Below, in pieces: positions 33,962 to 43,283 of a DNA stretch of 64,000 nt. Within the stretch, counting starts at the first letter, position 1, and every line of letters starts with the position of its first letter. The position numbers were made by a program, and so were the translations under genes. Source of the DNA: CAWGJF01 sp963715745 (GTDB lineage: Bacteria; Bacteroidota; Ignavibacteria; Ignavibacteriales; Ignavibacteriaceae); NCBI GenBank assembly GCA_963715745.1, contig OY970271.1, forward strand, positions 1,922,001 through 1,986,000, read 5' to 3'. Under the pieces are notes generated by a model, which was not told where the DNA came from, did no database searches, and worked only from the letters and a program-made list of their open reading frames with translations.

Positions 33962-34699
33962 ATGGCATCAACTCTTCGAAGCGAAAATCTCGTAAAAATT
34001 TATAAGAAACGTAAAGTTGTAAACAAAGCTTCAGTCCAGGTTTCTAAAGGTGAAATTGTTGGATTGCTTGGCCCTAATGGTGCGGGCAAAACCACAACTT
34101 TTTACATGATAACCGGAATGATTCGCCCTGAATCAGGAAAAGTTTTTCTGGATGATAATGAAATTACGGATGTTCCAATGTACAAGCGTGCTAAGATGGG
34201 AATAGGTTACCTGCCACAGGAAGCTTCTGTATTCAGGAGATTATCTGTTGAAGAAAATATTATGGCTGTTCTTGAAATGACTAACCTTGGATTAGATGAG
34301 CGAAAGAAAAAAGTTGAATCTTTGCTTGAAGAACTTACCATCGGTCAGATAAGAAAAAGCAAAGGATTCCAGTTGAGTGGTGGTGAAAGAAGAAGAACAG
34401 AAATTGCACGTGCACTTGCAACCGATCCGAGTTTCATTCTGCTTGATGAACCATTTGCCGGCGTTGATCCGATTGCTGTGGAAGACATTATGAACATAGT
34501 TGCAAATTTGAAAAACCGCGGAATCGGGGTACTGATTACAGATCATAATGTACATGAAACTCTAAGCATTGTTGATCAGGCTTACATATTAATAAACGGG
34601 GTTATCTTTAAGCAGGGAAGTGCCGAAGAACTTGCAAACGATGAAGAAGTTAAAAAGATGTATCTTGGGGAAAAATTCAGGTTGGACAGGTATTCCTAG
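33962..34699 (+). CDS. lptB: LPS export ABC transporter ATP-binding protein LptB
   Basis: The 245-residue ABC ATPase has Walker A GPNGAGKTT, Q-loop LPQEASVF, signature LSGGERRR, Walker B FILLDEPFAG and switch His in TDHNV. The pattern PQEASVFRRLSVEENI with GLL GPNGAGKTTTFYMITG is characteristic of LptB. It powers LPS extraction with LptFG, which are not in this window. It is the last gene of the kdsA-lptB operon, followed by a convergent gene. Confidence 0.95.
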   Translation: MASTLRSENLVKIYKKRKVVNKASVQVSKGEIVGLLGPNGAGKTTTFYMITGMIRPESGKVFLDDNEITDVPMYKRAKMGIGYLPQEASVFRRLSVEENIMAVLEMTNLGLDERKKKVESLLEELTIGQIRKSKGFQLSGGERRRTEIARALATDPSFILLDEPFAGVDPIAVEDIMNIVANLKNRGIGVLITDHNVHETLSIVDQAYILINGVIFKQGSAEELANDEEVKKMYLGEKFRLDRYS

Positions 34700-34765
34700 T
34701 TCAAGTTCAAGAGTAAGTTCAAAAATTTTATAATAAATTTCGTTGAATATTTTTGAGGATAAAAC

Positions 34766-35482
34766 TCAGAGTAATTTTGCAGCATCTTTTAAATTTTCAA
34801 TCTTACCCAGATCAATAAAATAATCTTCATTGTGAACAAATCCGGAAATTTTTTCTGTTTTTGCTGCCGATAAATAAAAATCAATTATTGAAAATACTTT
34901 TTCACCTGGCATTAATCCGAAACATTTATTACTCATTATTTGCACACCGCTGAATGCAAATTCACATAAATCATCTTGACTTTGATTAGCAATTTTCACT
35001 TCACCGGTTTTAATATTTTTCCAGCCGCAAAGTGTTAAATCTTTATTTAATAATAATTTTCTTGAGCTTTCTCTTTCTTTTACTGCTAACGTTGCAATTG
35101 CATTTGAAGTTTTATGTTTCTCAATCAATTTTGATATATCAATATTCGTAAATGCATCAACATTGTGAACAAGAAATGAATCTACATCTTTAAAAAACCA
35201 TCCGGCTTTTTTAACTCCCCCGCCGGTATCAAGCAGCAATTCTCTCTCATCAGAAATTACAATGTTAATTCCAAAATCATTTTTCTCTTTTAAGAATTGA
35301 GTAATCTGTTCTGCAAAATGATGTACGTTTATAATTATATCCTTTATTCCAAAAGAAATAAATCTTTCGATTAAAATTTGAAGCATTGGTTTTTGATTAA
35401 TCTTAACGAGTGCTTTAGGAATTTTATCTGTGATAGACTTTAATCTTGTCCCAAGTCCTGCAGCAAGGATCATCGCCTTCAT
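34766..35482 (-). CDS. Sugar-1-phosphate nucleotidyltransferase (MurU-like)
   Basis: The 238-residue protein opens with the nucleotidyltransferase motif MILAAGLGTRLKSITDKIPKA. Acidic metal-binding residues follow in VHNVDAFTNID, and the end is EDYFIDLGKIENLKDA. It probably activates a sugar-1-phosphate as UDP- or GDP-sugar. It overlaps by 4 bases with an APH-type kinase. That pairing matches AmgK/MurU in anomeric MurNAc recycling, so a MurNAc-1-P uridylyltransferase role is likely but not proven. Confidence 0.8.
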   Translation of the reverse strand: MKAMILAAGLGTRLKSITDKIPKALVKINQKPMLQILIERFISFGIKDIIINVHHFAEQITQFLKEKNDFGINIVISDERELLLDTGGGVKKAGWFFKDVDSFLVHNVDAFTNIDISKLIEKHKTSNAIATLAVKERESSRKLLLNKDLTLCGWKNIKTGEVKIANQSQDDLCEFAFSGVQIMSNKCFGLMPGEKVFSIIDFYLSAAKTEKISGFVHNEDYFIDLGKIENLKDAAKLL

Positions 35483-36903
35483 ATTTCATTCTCTTTTTTA
35501 TCAAGAGCGATATGGTGAAGATCAATAGTGATATTCTTATTCGCAGATAAATATTCGGCAGTTTTTTGAGTACAATAAACAGACCTGTGCTGCCCGCCTG
35601 TACATCCGAAGTTTATCTGCAGATTTGTGAAATTTCGTTCGGAATAATTTTGAATTGTTTTATCAATTATTTCAAAAATGTTTTTCAAAAAGTCGTTTAC
35701 AGAAGTTTCTATTTCGAGGAAATTCTGAACAGGTCTATCCAAACCCGTCAAATCTATAAATTTTTCCTGTCTTCCGGGATTTTCAATTCCGCGGCAATCA
35801 AATACAAAGCCGCCGCCGTTTCCTGAATAATCGTTTGGGATTTTATCCCTGTAAGAAAAGCTATTGATTGTTACTTTAAGTTTCCCGGTTGTTTGTGTTG
35901 CCTGAATTTTTTGTAATTCAGAATTATTTATAGCCTGATTTAATAAACCTTCTAATTCAGGGAGTTTTATCACAATCTTTGAATCTTCTAAAAGCCATTC
36001 AAGATTTTTTAAAGCGTAAGGAATACTTTGAAGGAAATGTGCTTTCCCTTCATAAATCCCGCGAAAACCGTACGCACCCAGTGCCTGCAAAATTCTTATC
36101 AGAACAAAGCCGTAAAAATATCTTCTGAATTCTTTTTCATTAAAGCGGATCTTTTTTGTTATCGATTCAATGTAATGTCCTGATATTTCATTTCTGAATT
36201 CATTTGATAAATCTGCTTTTGCATCAAATAAAAGTGATGCAAGATCATATTGCAAAGCACCTTTTCTTCCGCCCTGGTAATCAACGTAATAAAGTTTTTC
36301 ATCTTTTATTAAAATATTTCTTGACTGAAAATCCCTGTAAAGAAAATAAGAACTATCTGTTTCCAAAAGAAAATTAATTAAAGAGTTGAAATCATCTTCC
36401 AGTTTTTGTTCATCATAAAAAATATTTAATGGTTTCAGAAAGTAATATTTAAAATAATTTAAATCCCATTTCATAGACTGCCGATCAAAACTATCCCTGG
36501 GATAGCAGATGGAATAATCAATCTTCTTACGCCCATCAACCTGGAATAAAATTAAATCTTCAACAGCTTTTTTATAATACATTTTTGCAGAACTAAAATC
36601 AGATTTTAATAATTTAAAAAGTGTCAGATCACCTAAATCTTCCTCCAGATAAATGTTTGAAGAAAGATCTTCATCATAAATTTCAGGCACATTTAAGCCG
36701 AGGGATTTGAAATGTTTGGAGAAGGAAATGAATGCTTTGTTTTCTTTCTGCTCCGGACCAAAAACTCCAACCACAGAAATGTTATTATTCTTCAGTCTAA
36801 AATATTTTCTTGCCGATCCTGAAACCGGAAGAGGTGAAATTGAATCCGGCGAATTACCATTCCACTTTTTAAACAGTTCAGATAATTTATTTTCAATTTT
36901 CAT
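35479..36903 (-). CDS. Fusion of AmgK-like sugar kinase (APH fold) and RapZ C-terminal domain
   Basis: Residues 1 to about 330 form an aminoglycoside-phosphotransferase-type kinase. It has catalytic loop YRDFQSRN (189-196) and Mg-binding DYQGG (208-212), with YRD where many relatives have HGD. Residues about 343-470 match the RapZ/YvcJ C-terminal domain, with GFVFDCRGIENPG and FGCTGGQHRSVY (432-443). In E. coli that domain binds glucosamine-6-phosphate. The RapZ N-terminal P-loop is missing and E. coli GGKHRS is GGQHRS here. It overlaps the nucleotidyltransferase gene, and the kinase part probably phosphorylates MurNAc/GlcNAc-type sugars. Confidence 0.85.
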   Translation of the reverse strand: MKIENKLSELFKKWNGNSPDSISPLPVSGSARKYFRLKNNNISVVGVFGPEQKENKAFISFSKHFKSLGLNVPEIYDEDLSSNIYLEEDLGDLTLFKLLKSDFSSAKMYYKKAVEDLILFQVDGRKKIDYSICYPRDSFDRQSMKWDLNYFKYYFLKPLNIFYDEQKLEDDFNSLINFLLETDSSYFLYRDFQSRNILIKDEKLYYVDYQGGRKGALQYDLASLLFDAKADLSNEFRNEISGHYIESITKKIRFNEKEFRRYFYGFVLIRILQALGAYGFRGIYEGKAHFLQSIPYALKNLEWLLEDSKIVIKLPELEGLLNQAINNSELQKIQATQTTGKLKVTINSFSYRDKIPNDYSGNGGGFVFDCRGIENPGRQEKFIDLTGLDRPVQNFLEIETSVNDFLKNIFEIIDKTIQNYSERNFTNLQINFGCTGGQHRSVYCTQKTAEYLSANKNITIDLHHIALDKKENEI

Positions 36904-37435
36904 TTTTATGATTTGGTAATTCTTCTTTCAAAATTGAGTAAACAAAATAATCAAGGAATTTTCCTTCTTTAAATACAGCTTTACGATGTTTTGCTTCGAA
37001 TTTATATGCGGCTTTTTCAAGTACCCTAATTGAAGCTGTATTTCCTTCAAACACTCCCGCAAAAATACGATTAAGTTCAAATTTACTGAAAGCATAATTT
37101 GTAAGTTTAGACAAAGCTTCTGCTGCAATACCTTTCCCCCAAAACGGTTCAGCAATCCAGTATCCGATTTCAGCCGAATACCTGTTAACATCATTCTGAA
37201 TTGTAAAACCGATTGAGCCTATTAATTCATCTTTCGTTGCAATTGCAAAGTATGTTTCAGGTACCTGGCTGAGTACATAATTCAACCAGACTTTGGCTTC
37301 TTTTTCAGTATAAGGATTTGGAAAATAATCACGCAGTCTTTTATAAATATTATAATTGTTTGCATACTTCGCTATTGCTTTTACATCCGACATTTTAAAG
37401 CTGCGGATAGAATATTCACCGAACTGAATTTTCAT
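36893..37435 (-). CDS. GNAT-family N-acetyltransferase (RimJ/RimL-type)
   Basis: The 180-residue protein has the acetyl-CoA loop YWIAEPFWGKGIAAEAL and the RimJ-type end NRIFAGVFEGNTASIRVLEKAAYKFE. It transfers acetyl groups to an amine, and the substrate is unknown. It overlaps the downstream kinase fusion by 11 bases, so it begins a three-gene operon with amino-sugar recycling features. Confidence 0.85.
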   Translation of the reverse strand: MKIQFGEYSIRSFKMSDVKAIAKYANNYNIYKRLRDYFPNPYTEKEAKVWLNYVLSQVPETYFAIATKDELIGSIGFTIQNDVNRYSAEIGYWIAEPFWGKGIAAEALSKLTNYAFSKFELNRIFAGVFEGNTASIRVLEKAAYKFEAKHRKAVFKEGKFLDYFVYSILKEELPNHKNEN

Positions 37436-37470
37436 AAATCAAATCTATAAAAAAGAAGTAGGAGATGAAA

Positions 37471-38433
37471 TCACCAGTCCCCATTTGGTCCGCCGTAAGC
37501 TCCCTGGTCATTTCTTGAACCATCGACATCATTAAATGAGATATCGGGATTGCCGTTATCAGTACAAGGTGAACCTACACTCAGGTGGAAATTTTTTTCA
37601 TCAATAAACAATGGATTCATTTGGTCGGAGCCGAGATAATTATATTGAAGATTTATATGTATAGAATCTGAGTTAAATATTGCAATCCTGGTATCGCCTG
37701 TAAAAGAAAAATTCCTGTAAAGAATATTATTCTGCACATCTTCATTTACTGCATCTTCAAAAACAAATCCACCACCAAAGTTAAAGCAAGCGTTTCTGTA
37801 AACTGAGTTGTTATAAATTTTATTCGATGAACTTAGTGAAAAGATAGCTCCGCCAAAAACCTCGGCATTATTTCGGTAAAAAATATTATTCTTAATTATA
37901 ACTGATGAATTCTCGCTGTATATAGCCCCGCCAAAGGCAGCATAGTTATATTCAAAATAGCAATTGGAAATTTCACCATGGGAATTAGTAAACTCGACAG
38001 CTCCATATTTTGTTGAGATATCAGGTGGAAGATAAACATCGCTGATTTCACAAAACTTTAATGATGATCCTGTTGTTGTATTTATAATGTGAATCCCCAT
38101 CCAGCCAACTTCAAAAGGTTTAAAAGTAATTTTATTTTGCTTGTTTCCAATTGCGATTAATGTTCCTGATATTTTTAACTGAGACGCTGAATTAAAAAAT
38201 AATTCTACTCCTGGTTCAATAAATAATGTGTCGTCAGCTTCAACTGTCGCTGTGGAGCTTACATAAAAAGGTGATTCACTTTTTTGCAAAGTTCCTTTAA
38301 CTAAACCATGAATCCTGGTATAATCTCCGCCAATTGATGGGTCGGGTCCGGTGCCGTTATAAATTTCTCTGTCAGAGCAGGAAAATAGAAGCAGACCAAC
38401 AAAAAATACTTTTAAGATATATTTTAATTTCAT
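37471..38433 (-). CDS. Surface lipoprotein with right-handed beta-helix
   Basis: This 320-residue protein has a lipobox (LLLFSCS) and then repeated beta-helix coils: FEYNYAAFGGAIYSENSSV, IKNNIFYRNNAEVFGGAIFS, YNNSVYRNACFNFGGGFVF. The phylum-typical end GSPCTDNGNPDISFNDVDGS reads like a PbH1 repeat cap. It is likely anchored in the outer membrane. The role could be polysaccharide binding or adhesion, and no catalytic residues are evident. It stands alone between operons. Confidence 0.8.
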   Translation of the reverse strand: MKLKYILKVFFVGLLLFSCSDREIYNGTGPDPSIGGDYTRIHGLVKGTLQKSESPFYVSSTATVEADDTLFIEPGVELFFNSASQLKISGTLIAIGNKQNKITFKPFEVGWMGIHIINTTTGSSLKFCEISDVYLPPDISTKYGAVEFTNSHGEISNCYFEYNYAAFGGAIYSENSSVIIKNNIFYRNNAEVFGGAIFSLSSSNKIYNNSVYRNACFNFGGGFVFEDAVNEDVQNNILYRNFSFTGDTRIAIFNSDSIHINLQYNYLGSDQMNPLFIDEKNFHLSVGSPCTDNGNPDISFNDVDGSRNDQGAYGGPNGDW

Positions 38434-38535
38434 TTAACAAAATTAAACAATGCTTTATTTAATTTATACTGGTAATTTTGATCATATCAGAGAAAAATTT
38501 ATAACGGATTTTTTGTTCACTTTAAAAATTTAATA

Positions 38536-39693
38536 ATGAAGTCATTTTTTGCACTAATAATATTTTTGGTTAGTAACTTAATAGCCTTCGCACAGGAAAC
38601 CTCAACTATTGAACTAATAGTTTATACTCATCTGCCAACTGATACTTCGGCAGTTTATATTACTGGTAATAATCCTTTAATAGGAAATTGGGATCCAAAA
38701 ATTTTCAGGTTTGATAAAATAAATGATTCAACCTGGCAGGCTAAAATTAATTTGCCTGTAAATACTGATCTGGAATTCAAATTCACTTTAGGTGATTGGA
38801 ATAGGGAAGCATTAAACTATGATAAAACAATTCCGGCAAATCATTACTTAAAAGTTTTATCAGATACAACTTTGAAATTCTCCATTTTATTCTGGAAGGA
38901 CGAAAAAGAAGAAAACAATTTTGGGCAAATAACCGGAGATGTAAAATATCATCATCTTTCTTCTAAGTTTGGAATTCTGCCGAGAGATATAATTGTTTGG
39001 CTGCCTCCCGGTTATGAAAATGAGGTTGAAAAAAATTACCCTGTTTTGTATATGCAGGATGGTCAGAATATTATTGATCCTGCAACTTCAACTTTTGGTG
39101 TTGATTGGCAATTGGATGAAAACGCTGACACATTAATCAGGCAAGGATTAATTGAACCGATTATTATTGTTGGGATTTATAATACACGTTTCAGAAGCTC
39201 TGAGTATGGAATAAATGATACCTCGCTAGCTTATAAAAACTTTGTGGTGAAAGAATTAAAACAATTTATAGATTCAACTTACAGAACTAAATCGCAAGGT
39301 GAATTTAATGCTGTTGCAGGTTCATCACTTGGAGGGTTAATTGCCTTTGAACTTGCCTGGGAACATCCAAATGTTTTTTCAAAATGCGCTTGCGTTTCCC
39401 CGGCTTTTGATATTAATCGGTATAATTACATTCCCTTTGTTCAAAATCAGGATTCAACCAAAAAACAAATCCGGATTTATATTGATTTAGGAGGTAAGGG
39501 AGTTGATACCTTGCTTTTGTCAGGAGTGAATGAAATGATTTCTGTTTTAAAAAATAAAGGATTTAGAGAGAGTGAAAATTTATATTATAAATTTTATCCG
39601 GAAGCAACTCATTTTGAAAAAGATTGGGCTGCACGCGTTTGGAGAATTTTAATTTATTTATTTGGAACTGAAAAAGGTAAAAAATTAATTTAA
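38536..39693 (+). CDS. Secreted esterase with starch-binding-like N-terminal domain
   Basis: A signal peptide (1-19) is followed by a CBM20/48-like domain (about 23-120: VYITGNNPLIGNWDPKIFRF, TWQAKINLP). The esterase D-type alpha/beta hydrolase has VLYMQDGQNIID, a nucleophile elbow GSSLGG and a late His in FYPEATHFEKDW. It totals 385 residues. It probably hydrolyses an ester in the periplasm or outside, perhaps on a carbohydrate. A TAATTTTG element at 38473 may be its promoter. Its 3' end overlaps the convergent M15 peptidase gene by 9 bases. Confidence 0.85.
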   Translation: MKSFFALIIFLVSNLIAFAQETSTIELIVYTHLPTDTSAVYITGNNPLIGNWDPKIFRFDKINDSTWQAKINLPVNTDLEFKFTLGDWNREALNYDKTIPANHYLKVLSDTTLKFSILFWKDEKEENNFGQITGDVKYHHLSSKFGILPRDIIVWLPPGYENEVEKNYPVLYMQDGQNIIDPATSTFGVDWQLDENADTLIRQGLIEPIIIVGIYNTRFRSSEYGINDTSLAYKNFVVKELKQFIDSTYRTKSQGEFNAVAGSSLGGLIAFELAWEHPNVFSKCACVSPAFDINRYNYIPFVQNQDSTKKQIRIYIDLGGKGVDTLLLSGVNEMISVLKNKGFRESENLYYKFYPEATHFEKDWAARVWRILIYLFGTEKGKKLI

Positions 39694-40359
39694 ATTTTTC
39701 TGAAAGTGCTGATAATCTTTAAGACTTTTCCAATCACCACCCCAGGTCCAGCCCCGCTTTTTAAATTCTAAAGTAATTAGTGAATTTGAGGAAATAGTTC
39801 CCGGGATATTTACATTATAATTTGAATTCTCCGGCGACGTTTCACCATCTTTTACATAAGGATTCAGTAATGGATTTATATCAATTGCTAATCCAGCTGC
39901 ATGCTTTGATAAAATTCTTGTTCCGGAAACAAACCGGTAATTAAAGCAGGAAGTATTATTGTCTTTCATTGCCGCTTCATCAGACCAGTTGTACTTACTA
40001 ATTGGGATAACTTTTTCAACCGGGAATTTCATCTCAAGTATTAAATCAAAAATTTCAATAAGGTCTTTTGCTGCTCTATTATTAACAACCAACTGACCCT
40101 GATGGAGTTTATTATCAAAACCGTAATAGTAAACGGTAATTAATTTTAATTGCTTCTTCACACTTTCGGGAATATTTATTCCTGAAAGAGCTTGTTCAAA
40201 GTCCACATCAGAATCAATTATAATTGAATCTTCATCAGTTGAGTAAACAGATGAATCGGCTGAATCAGATTTTGTTTTATGCAGATAGTTTTGTGCTGAT
40301 AACTGATTTGCAAAAACAAAGCAAAAAACTAAAAAAATTATTAATCTTCCTGCTATCAT
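39685..40359 (-). CDS. Secreted M15-type D-alanyl-D-alanine carboxypeptidase-like protein
   Basis: The 224-residue protein has a signal peptide (to about 22). The M15/VanY-like domain carries zinc ligands in SKHAAGLAIDINP and in the C-terminal WGGDWKSLKDYQHFQ. FNYRFVSGTR precedes them as in family M15C. It is likely to trim cell-wall peptides in the periplasm. It is convergent with the esterase gene. The annotation is by family, and the actual substrate is not shown. Confidence 0.82.
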   Translation of the reverse strand: MIAGRLIIFLVFCFVFANQLSAQNYLHKTKSDSADSSVYSTDEDSIIIDSDVDFEQALSGINIPESVKKQLKLITVYYYGFDNKLHQGQLVVNNRAAKDLIEIFDLILEMKFPVEKVIPISKYNWSDEAAMKDNNTSCFNYRFVSGTRILSKHAAGLAIDINPLLNPYVKDGETSPENSNYNVNIPGTISSNSLITLEFKKRGWTWGGDWKSLKDYQHFQKNLN

Positions 40360-40483
40360 AAAATTATATCAATATTAATTCCTGTGAAGCTAATACACTT
40401 AAAGGAAAATTGCATGTCCAAAAGAATACTGATAAAATTAAATACTTCTTGATTATATTTAACATACAATTATAGAGGATTTT

Positions 40484-41308
40484 ATGAAAAAATATTTTTT
40501 CTTATTTCTTGGTGTATTAATTTTTGTAGGATGTAATAATCAGAATGATGTAGTTAAGCTGGATGATGGTTTGATGTTCAAAGATGACAGCCTTGGAACC
40601 GGAACAGAGGCTGAAATGAATAAGCTGGTTACAGTTCATTTTAAAGGCTGGATGGTTCGTGATTCAAGCGATCTATTTAAATCATGGGATAAGGATCCGC
40701 AAAGAATGGCTTATTCAATAGGAAACTCATATGAAAGAAATCAACCTATAAAATTTGTTCTTGGTGATTCTGCTTTTGTAAAAGGTATTGATGAAGGAAT
40801 TGTTGGAATGAAGAAAGGTGGTATCAGAACAATAATTATCCCATCTAAACTTGCTTATGGAGAAAAAGGAATTGGCGGCATTCCTCCTAATACTGATTTA
40901 AAAATGACGGTTGAACTGCTTGATGTTAAAGATAAAATTTTAGTAAAACCATGGGATGTCCCTGAATCAAAATTTAAAACAACACCAAGCGGTTTAAAGT
41001 ATGCTGTTGTAAATGAAGGTGAAGGGGAGTATGCTGATTCCGGGCAGGTGGTTACAGTTCACTATTCAGGATATCTGGAAAACGGAACTTTGTTTGATAG
41101 TTCTGTTGAACGTGATGAGCCATTCTCATTTGTTCTCGGAATGCAGCAGGTAATTAAAGGTTGGGATGAAGGATTAAGACTTATGAAAAAAGGAAGTAAA
41201 GTTAAGTTTATAATTCCACCCGATCTTGCCTACGGAAGAATAAATCTTGGAAAGATACCTGCAAACTCAACTTTGGTTTTTGATGTTGAGATGCTGGATA
41301 TACAATAA
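40484..41308 (+). CDS. Lipoprotein with two FKBP-type peptidyl-prolyl isomerase domains
   Basis: The 274-residue protein begins with a lipobox (LIFVGCNN). FKBP 1 spans about 35-150 (FVLGDSAFVKGIDEGIVGMK, IIPSKLAYGEKGIGGIPPN) and FKBP 2 about 165-274 (TVHYSGYLENGTLFDSS, FVLGMQQVIKGWDEGLRL, IIPPDLAYGRI). The second domain keeps the binding-site DSS, GWDEG and AYG residues. The first has RDSSDLFKSWDKD, a longer loop. It is probably an envelope folding helper. RBS AGAGGATTTT precedes the ATG. Confidence 0.9.
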   Translation: MKKYFFLFLGVLIFVGCNNQNDVVKLDDGLMFKDDSLGTGTEAEMNKLVTVHFKGWMVRDSSDLFKSWDKDPQRMAYSIGNSYERNQPIKFVLGDSAFVKGIDEGIVGMKKGGIRTIIIPSKLAYGEKGIGGIPPNTDLKMTVELLDVKDKILVKPWDVPESKFKTTPSGLKYAVVNEGEGEYADSGQVVTVHYSGYLENGTLFDSSVERDEPFSFVLGMQQVIKGWDEGLRLMKKGSKVKFIIPPDLAYGRINLGKIPANSTLVFDVEMLDIQ

Positions 41309-41316
41309 GCATTTCT

Positions 41317-41345
41317 TGAGGGGAGTTGACTCTCAGCTCCTCTCA
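41317..41345. terminator. Hairpin between convergent FKBP and kinase genes
   Basis: TGAGGGGAG and CTCCTCTCA pair with one mismatch around an 11-base loop, between the FKBP stop (41308) and the convergent fructosamine kinase stop (41343). T-runs are absent, so it is only a possible bidirectional terminator. Confidence 0.4.
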
Positions 41346-42212
41346 CAAATAGTATTTTATTAAACTCATAGCCTGCGAGAAATATCCGCCACCAAATAAA
41401 TTTAAATGATTTAAAACGTGATAAAGCTTATAAATATTTTCCCGATAGTCATATCCTTCCGGTAAAGGAAGAGTTTCATTATAAGCCTGGTAAAATTCTG
41501 AGCTAAACCCGCCGAACAATTTTGTCATTGCCAGATCAGCTTCGCGGTTGCCGTAATAAACTGCAGGATCAATTAAGCAGGCTTCACCATTTTCATCAAC
41601 CATATAATTCCCGCCCCACAAATCACCGTGAAGGAGTGATTTCAAATTATCACTTCCTGATAAAATTTCTTCAATCTTATTTTCAAGTTTTGAAATTCCG
41701 TTTTTTAATTCTGAAGCTGAATAGCCGTTTTTTTCTGCGAGCTTGAACTGGTAGAGAATTCTTTTGTTGAAATAAAATTTCACCCAATTATTTTTCTCAT
41801 CATCAACCGGAATATTTATCTGCGGATTTGAACCGATAAAATTATCTTCATAAAATCCGTATTGCGCGGATGTGAACTTGTGTAAATCTGCAAACCTTCT
41901 CCCGAATTCTTGAAAAAAATCTTTTTTCTTTGATGATGGTGAAATCAATTCGGTAATGATTAATTCAGAATCAAAATAAAATACTTTGGGAATTCGAATT
42001 GCCGAAGCCTTGTTTAATTCTATCAATCCGTTGGCTTCATTAGTGAACATTTTGTCTCCGATTGACGGATTATATTTGACGAAGGCAGATGAGTTATCAT
42101 CAAATGTTACTTTGTAAGCATTGCTTATGCAGCCTCCGGTAAGGGAGGTGATAGTTTTAATTTTTTTGTGTAACTGATTCTCAATCCTGGTTTTTATATT
42201 CTCATTTAACAT
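41343..42212 (-). CDS. Fructosamine kinase family protein
   Basis: The 289-residue member of the fructosamine/ketosamine-3-kinase family carries LHGDLWGGNYM, DPAVYYGNREADLAM and LTGGCISNAYKV. The enzymes phosphorylate Amadori products (glycated lysine) so that the sugar is released and proteins are repaired. The gene overlaps the low-molecular-weight phosphatase gene by 11 bases. That pairing is common and supports a shared repair pathway. Confidence 0.9.
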   Translation of the reverse strand: MLNENIKTRIENQLHKKIKTITSLTGGCISNAYKVTFDDNSSAFVKYNPSIGDKMFTNEANGLIELNKASAIRIPKVFYFDSELIITELISPSSKKKDFFQEFGRRFADLHKFTSAQYGFYEDNFIGSNPQINIPVDDEKNNWVKFYFNKRILYQFKLAEKNGYSASELKNGISKLENKIEEILSGSDNLKSLLHGDLWGGNYMVDENGEACLIDPAVYYGNREADLAMTKLFGGFSSEFYQAYNETLPLPEGYDYRENIYKLYHVLNHLNLFGGGYFSQAMSLIKYYL

Positions 42213-42693
42213 CGTTTGAAATCTTTTTTATAAAACCATCGATTGATTCTTCAAGAATATCAAGCACATTCTCAAAACCTGCACTACCGCCGTAGTAAGG
42301 GTCAGGAACTTGTGTGACATCCTCATCATTCTGAAAATCAGTTATTCGAAATATTTTATCTTTATATTTTTTATCAACATCCAGCCTTGTAATTTCAAAA
42401 TAATTATCATCATCCATTGTGAGTATGTAGTCAAATTTTTCAAAGTCTGAGTTAGGATTAAATTTTCTTGCCAGGTGTTCAAGAATGTATCCACGCTTTT
42501 TTGCAGCAGCCTGCATTCGTTCGTCTGGTGATTCGCCCGAATGATATCCGATTGTGCCGGCTGAATCAACAATGATTTGTTCGGCAAGTCCGTTTTCCGA
42601 AATTTTCTTTTTCAATATTCCTTCCGCAGCAGGCGATCTGCAAATGTTTCCCATACAAACGAAGAGGATTGATAGTTTTTTATTCTGATTCAT
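42202..42693 (-). CDS. Low-molecular-weight protein tyrosine phosphatase
   Basis: The 163-residue phosphatase has the P-loop FVCMGNICRSPAAEG and the catalytic Asp in VPDPYYGG. It is located upstream of, and overlapping, the fructosamine kinase gene. Family members in this pairing may dephosphorylate the ketosamine-3-phosphate pathway or protein-tyrosine phosphate, which cannot be settled here. Confidence 0.92.
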   Translation of the reverse strand: MNQNKKLSILFVCMGNICRSPAAEGILKKKISENGLAEQIIVDSAGTIGYHSGESPDERMQAAAKKRGYILEHLARKFNPNSDFEKFDYILTMDDDNYFEITRLDVDKKYKDKIFRITDFQNDEDVTQVPDPYYGGSAGFENVLDILEESIDGFIKKISNDVK

Positions 42694-42747
42694 AAAATAC
42701 AGTTTGTAATTATAGAGATCCCGAATTAATTAATATCATAAATTTAT

Positions 42748-42838
42748 AAGGTATAGGGGTATATGGTATATGTTATTTGAAACTTTCTATGCAATTCCTT
42801 ATTCCATTATGCCCATATACCTTTATTCCTGTATTCAC
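42748..42838. repeat. Dispersed GGTATA/TATACC-type intergenic repeat
   Basis: GGTATAGGGGTATATGG on the left and CCCATATACCTTTATTCC on the right are imperfect inverted copies of one unit. Variants occur at 46676-46707 and, on the coding strand, within the signal peptide of the TolB-like protein (TATACCTTTATTCCT shared over 15 bases). No gene is seen here. Confidence 0.55.
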
Positions 42839-42856
42839 TTCTGAAACGCTAAACCT

Positions 42857-43279
42857 TTACTCACCTAATAACGTTGCAACTATATTTCTCGTATGTGGAG
42901 CATGCCTGTGCTCACATAAATAAATTCCCTGCCACGTTCCGAGATTCAGTCTGCAGTTTGTTACTGGGATAGAAAGATTTGCACCTATTAAAGTTGATTT
43001 AATATGAGCCGGCATATCATCAGGACCTTCAGAAGTGTGGATAAAATAAGGCTCATTTTCTTTTACATTCCTGTTAAAATAGCTTTCCATATCAGTGCGT
43101 ACGTAAGGATCGGCATTTTCATTTAATGTTAACGATGCTGAAGTATGCTGAATCAGTAAATGAAGGATCCCGGTTTTAATCTCTTTTAATTCAGGCAAAT
43201 TTTTTATCACTTCATCTGTAATTAAGTGAAAACCTTTGCCTCTTGATTTAAGCTGAAATTCTTTCTGAAATATTTTCAT
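42857..43279 (-). CDS. YjbQ-family protein (UPF0047)
   Basis: The 140-residue protein has LLIQHTSASLTLNENADP, then MPAHIKSTLIGANLSIPV and LGTWQGIYLCEHRHAPHTR. These are the conserved YjbQ motifs with His residues that line a metal site. Some members have weak thiamine-phosphate synthase activity, but the physiological role is not known. It lies 4 bases after the OB-fold gene, so the two are likely co-expressed. Confidence 0.92.
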   Translation of the reverse strand: MKIFQKEFQLKSRGKGFHLITDEVIKNLPELKEIKTGILHLLIQHTSASLTLNENADPYVRTDMESYFNRNVKENEPYFIHTSEGPDDMPAHIKSTLIGANLSIPVTNCRLNLGTWQGIYLCEHRHAPHTRNIVATLLGE

Positions 43280-43283
43280 TACT

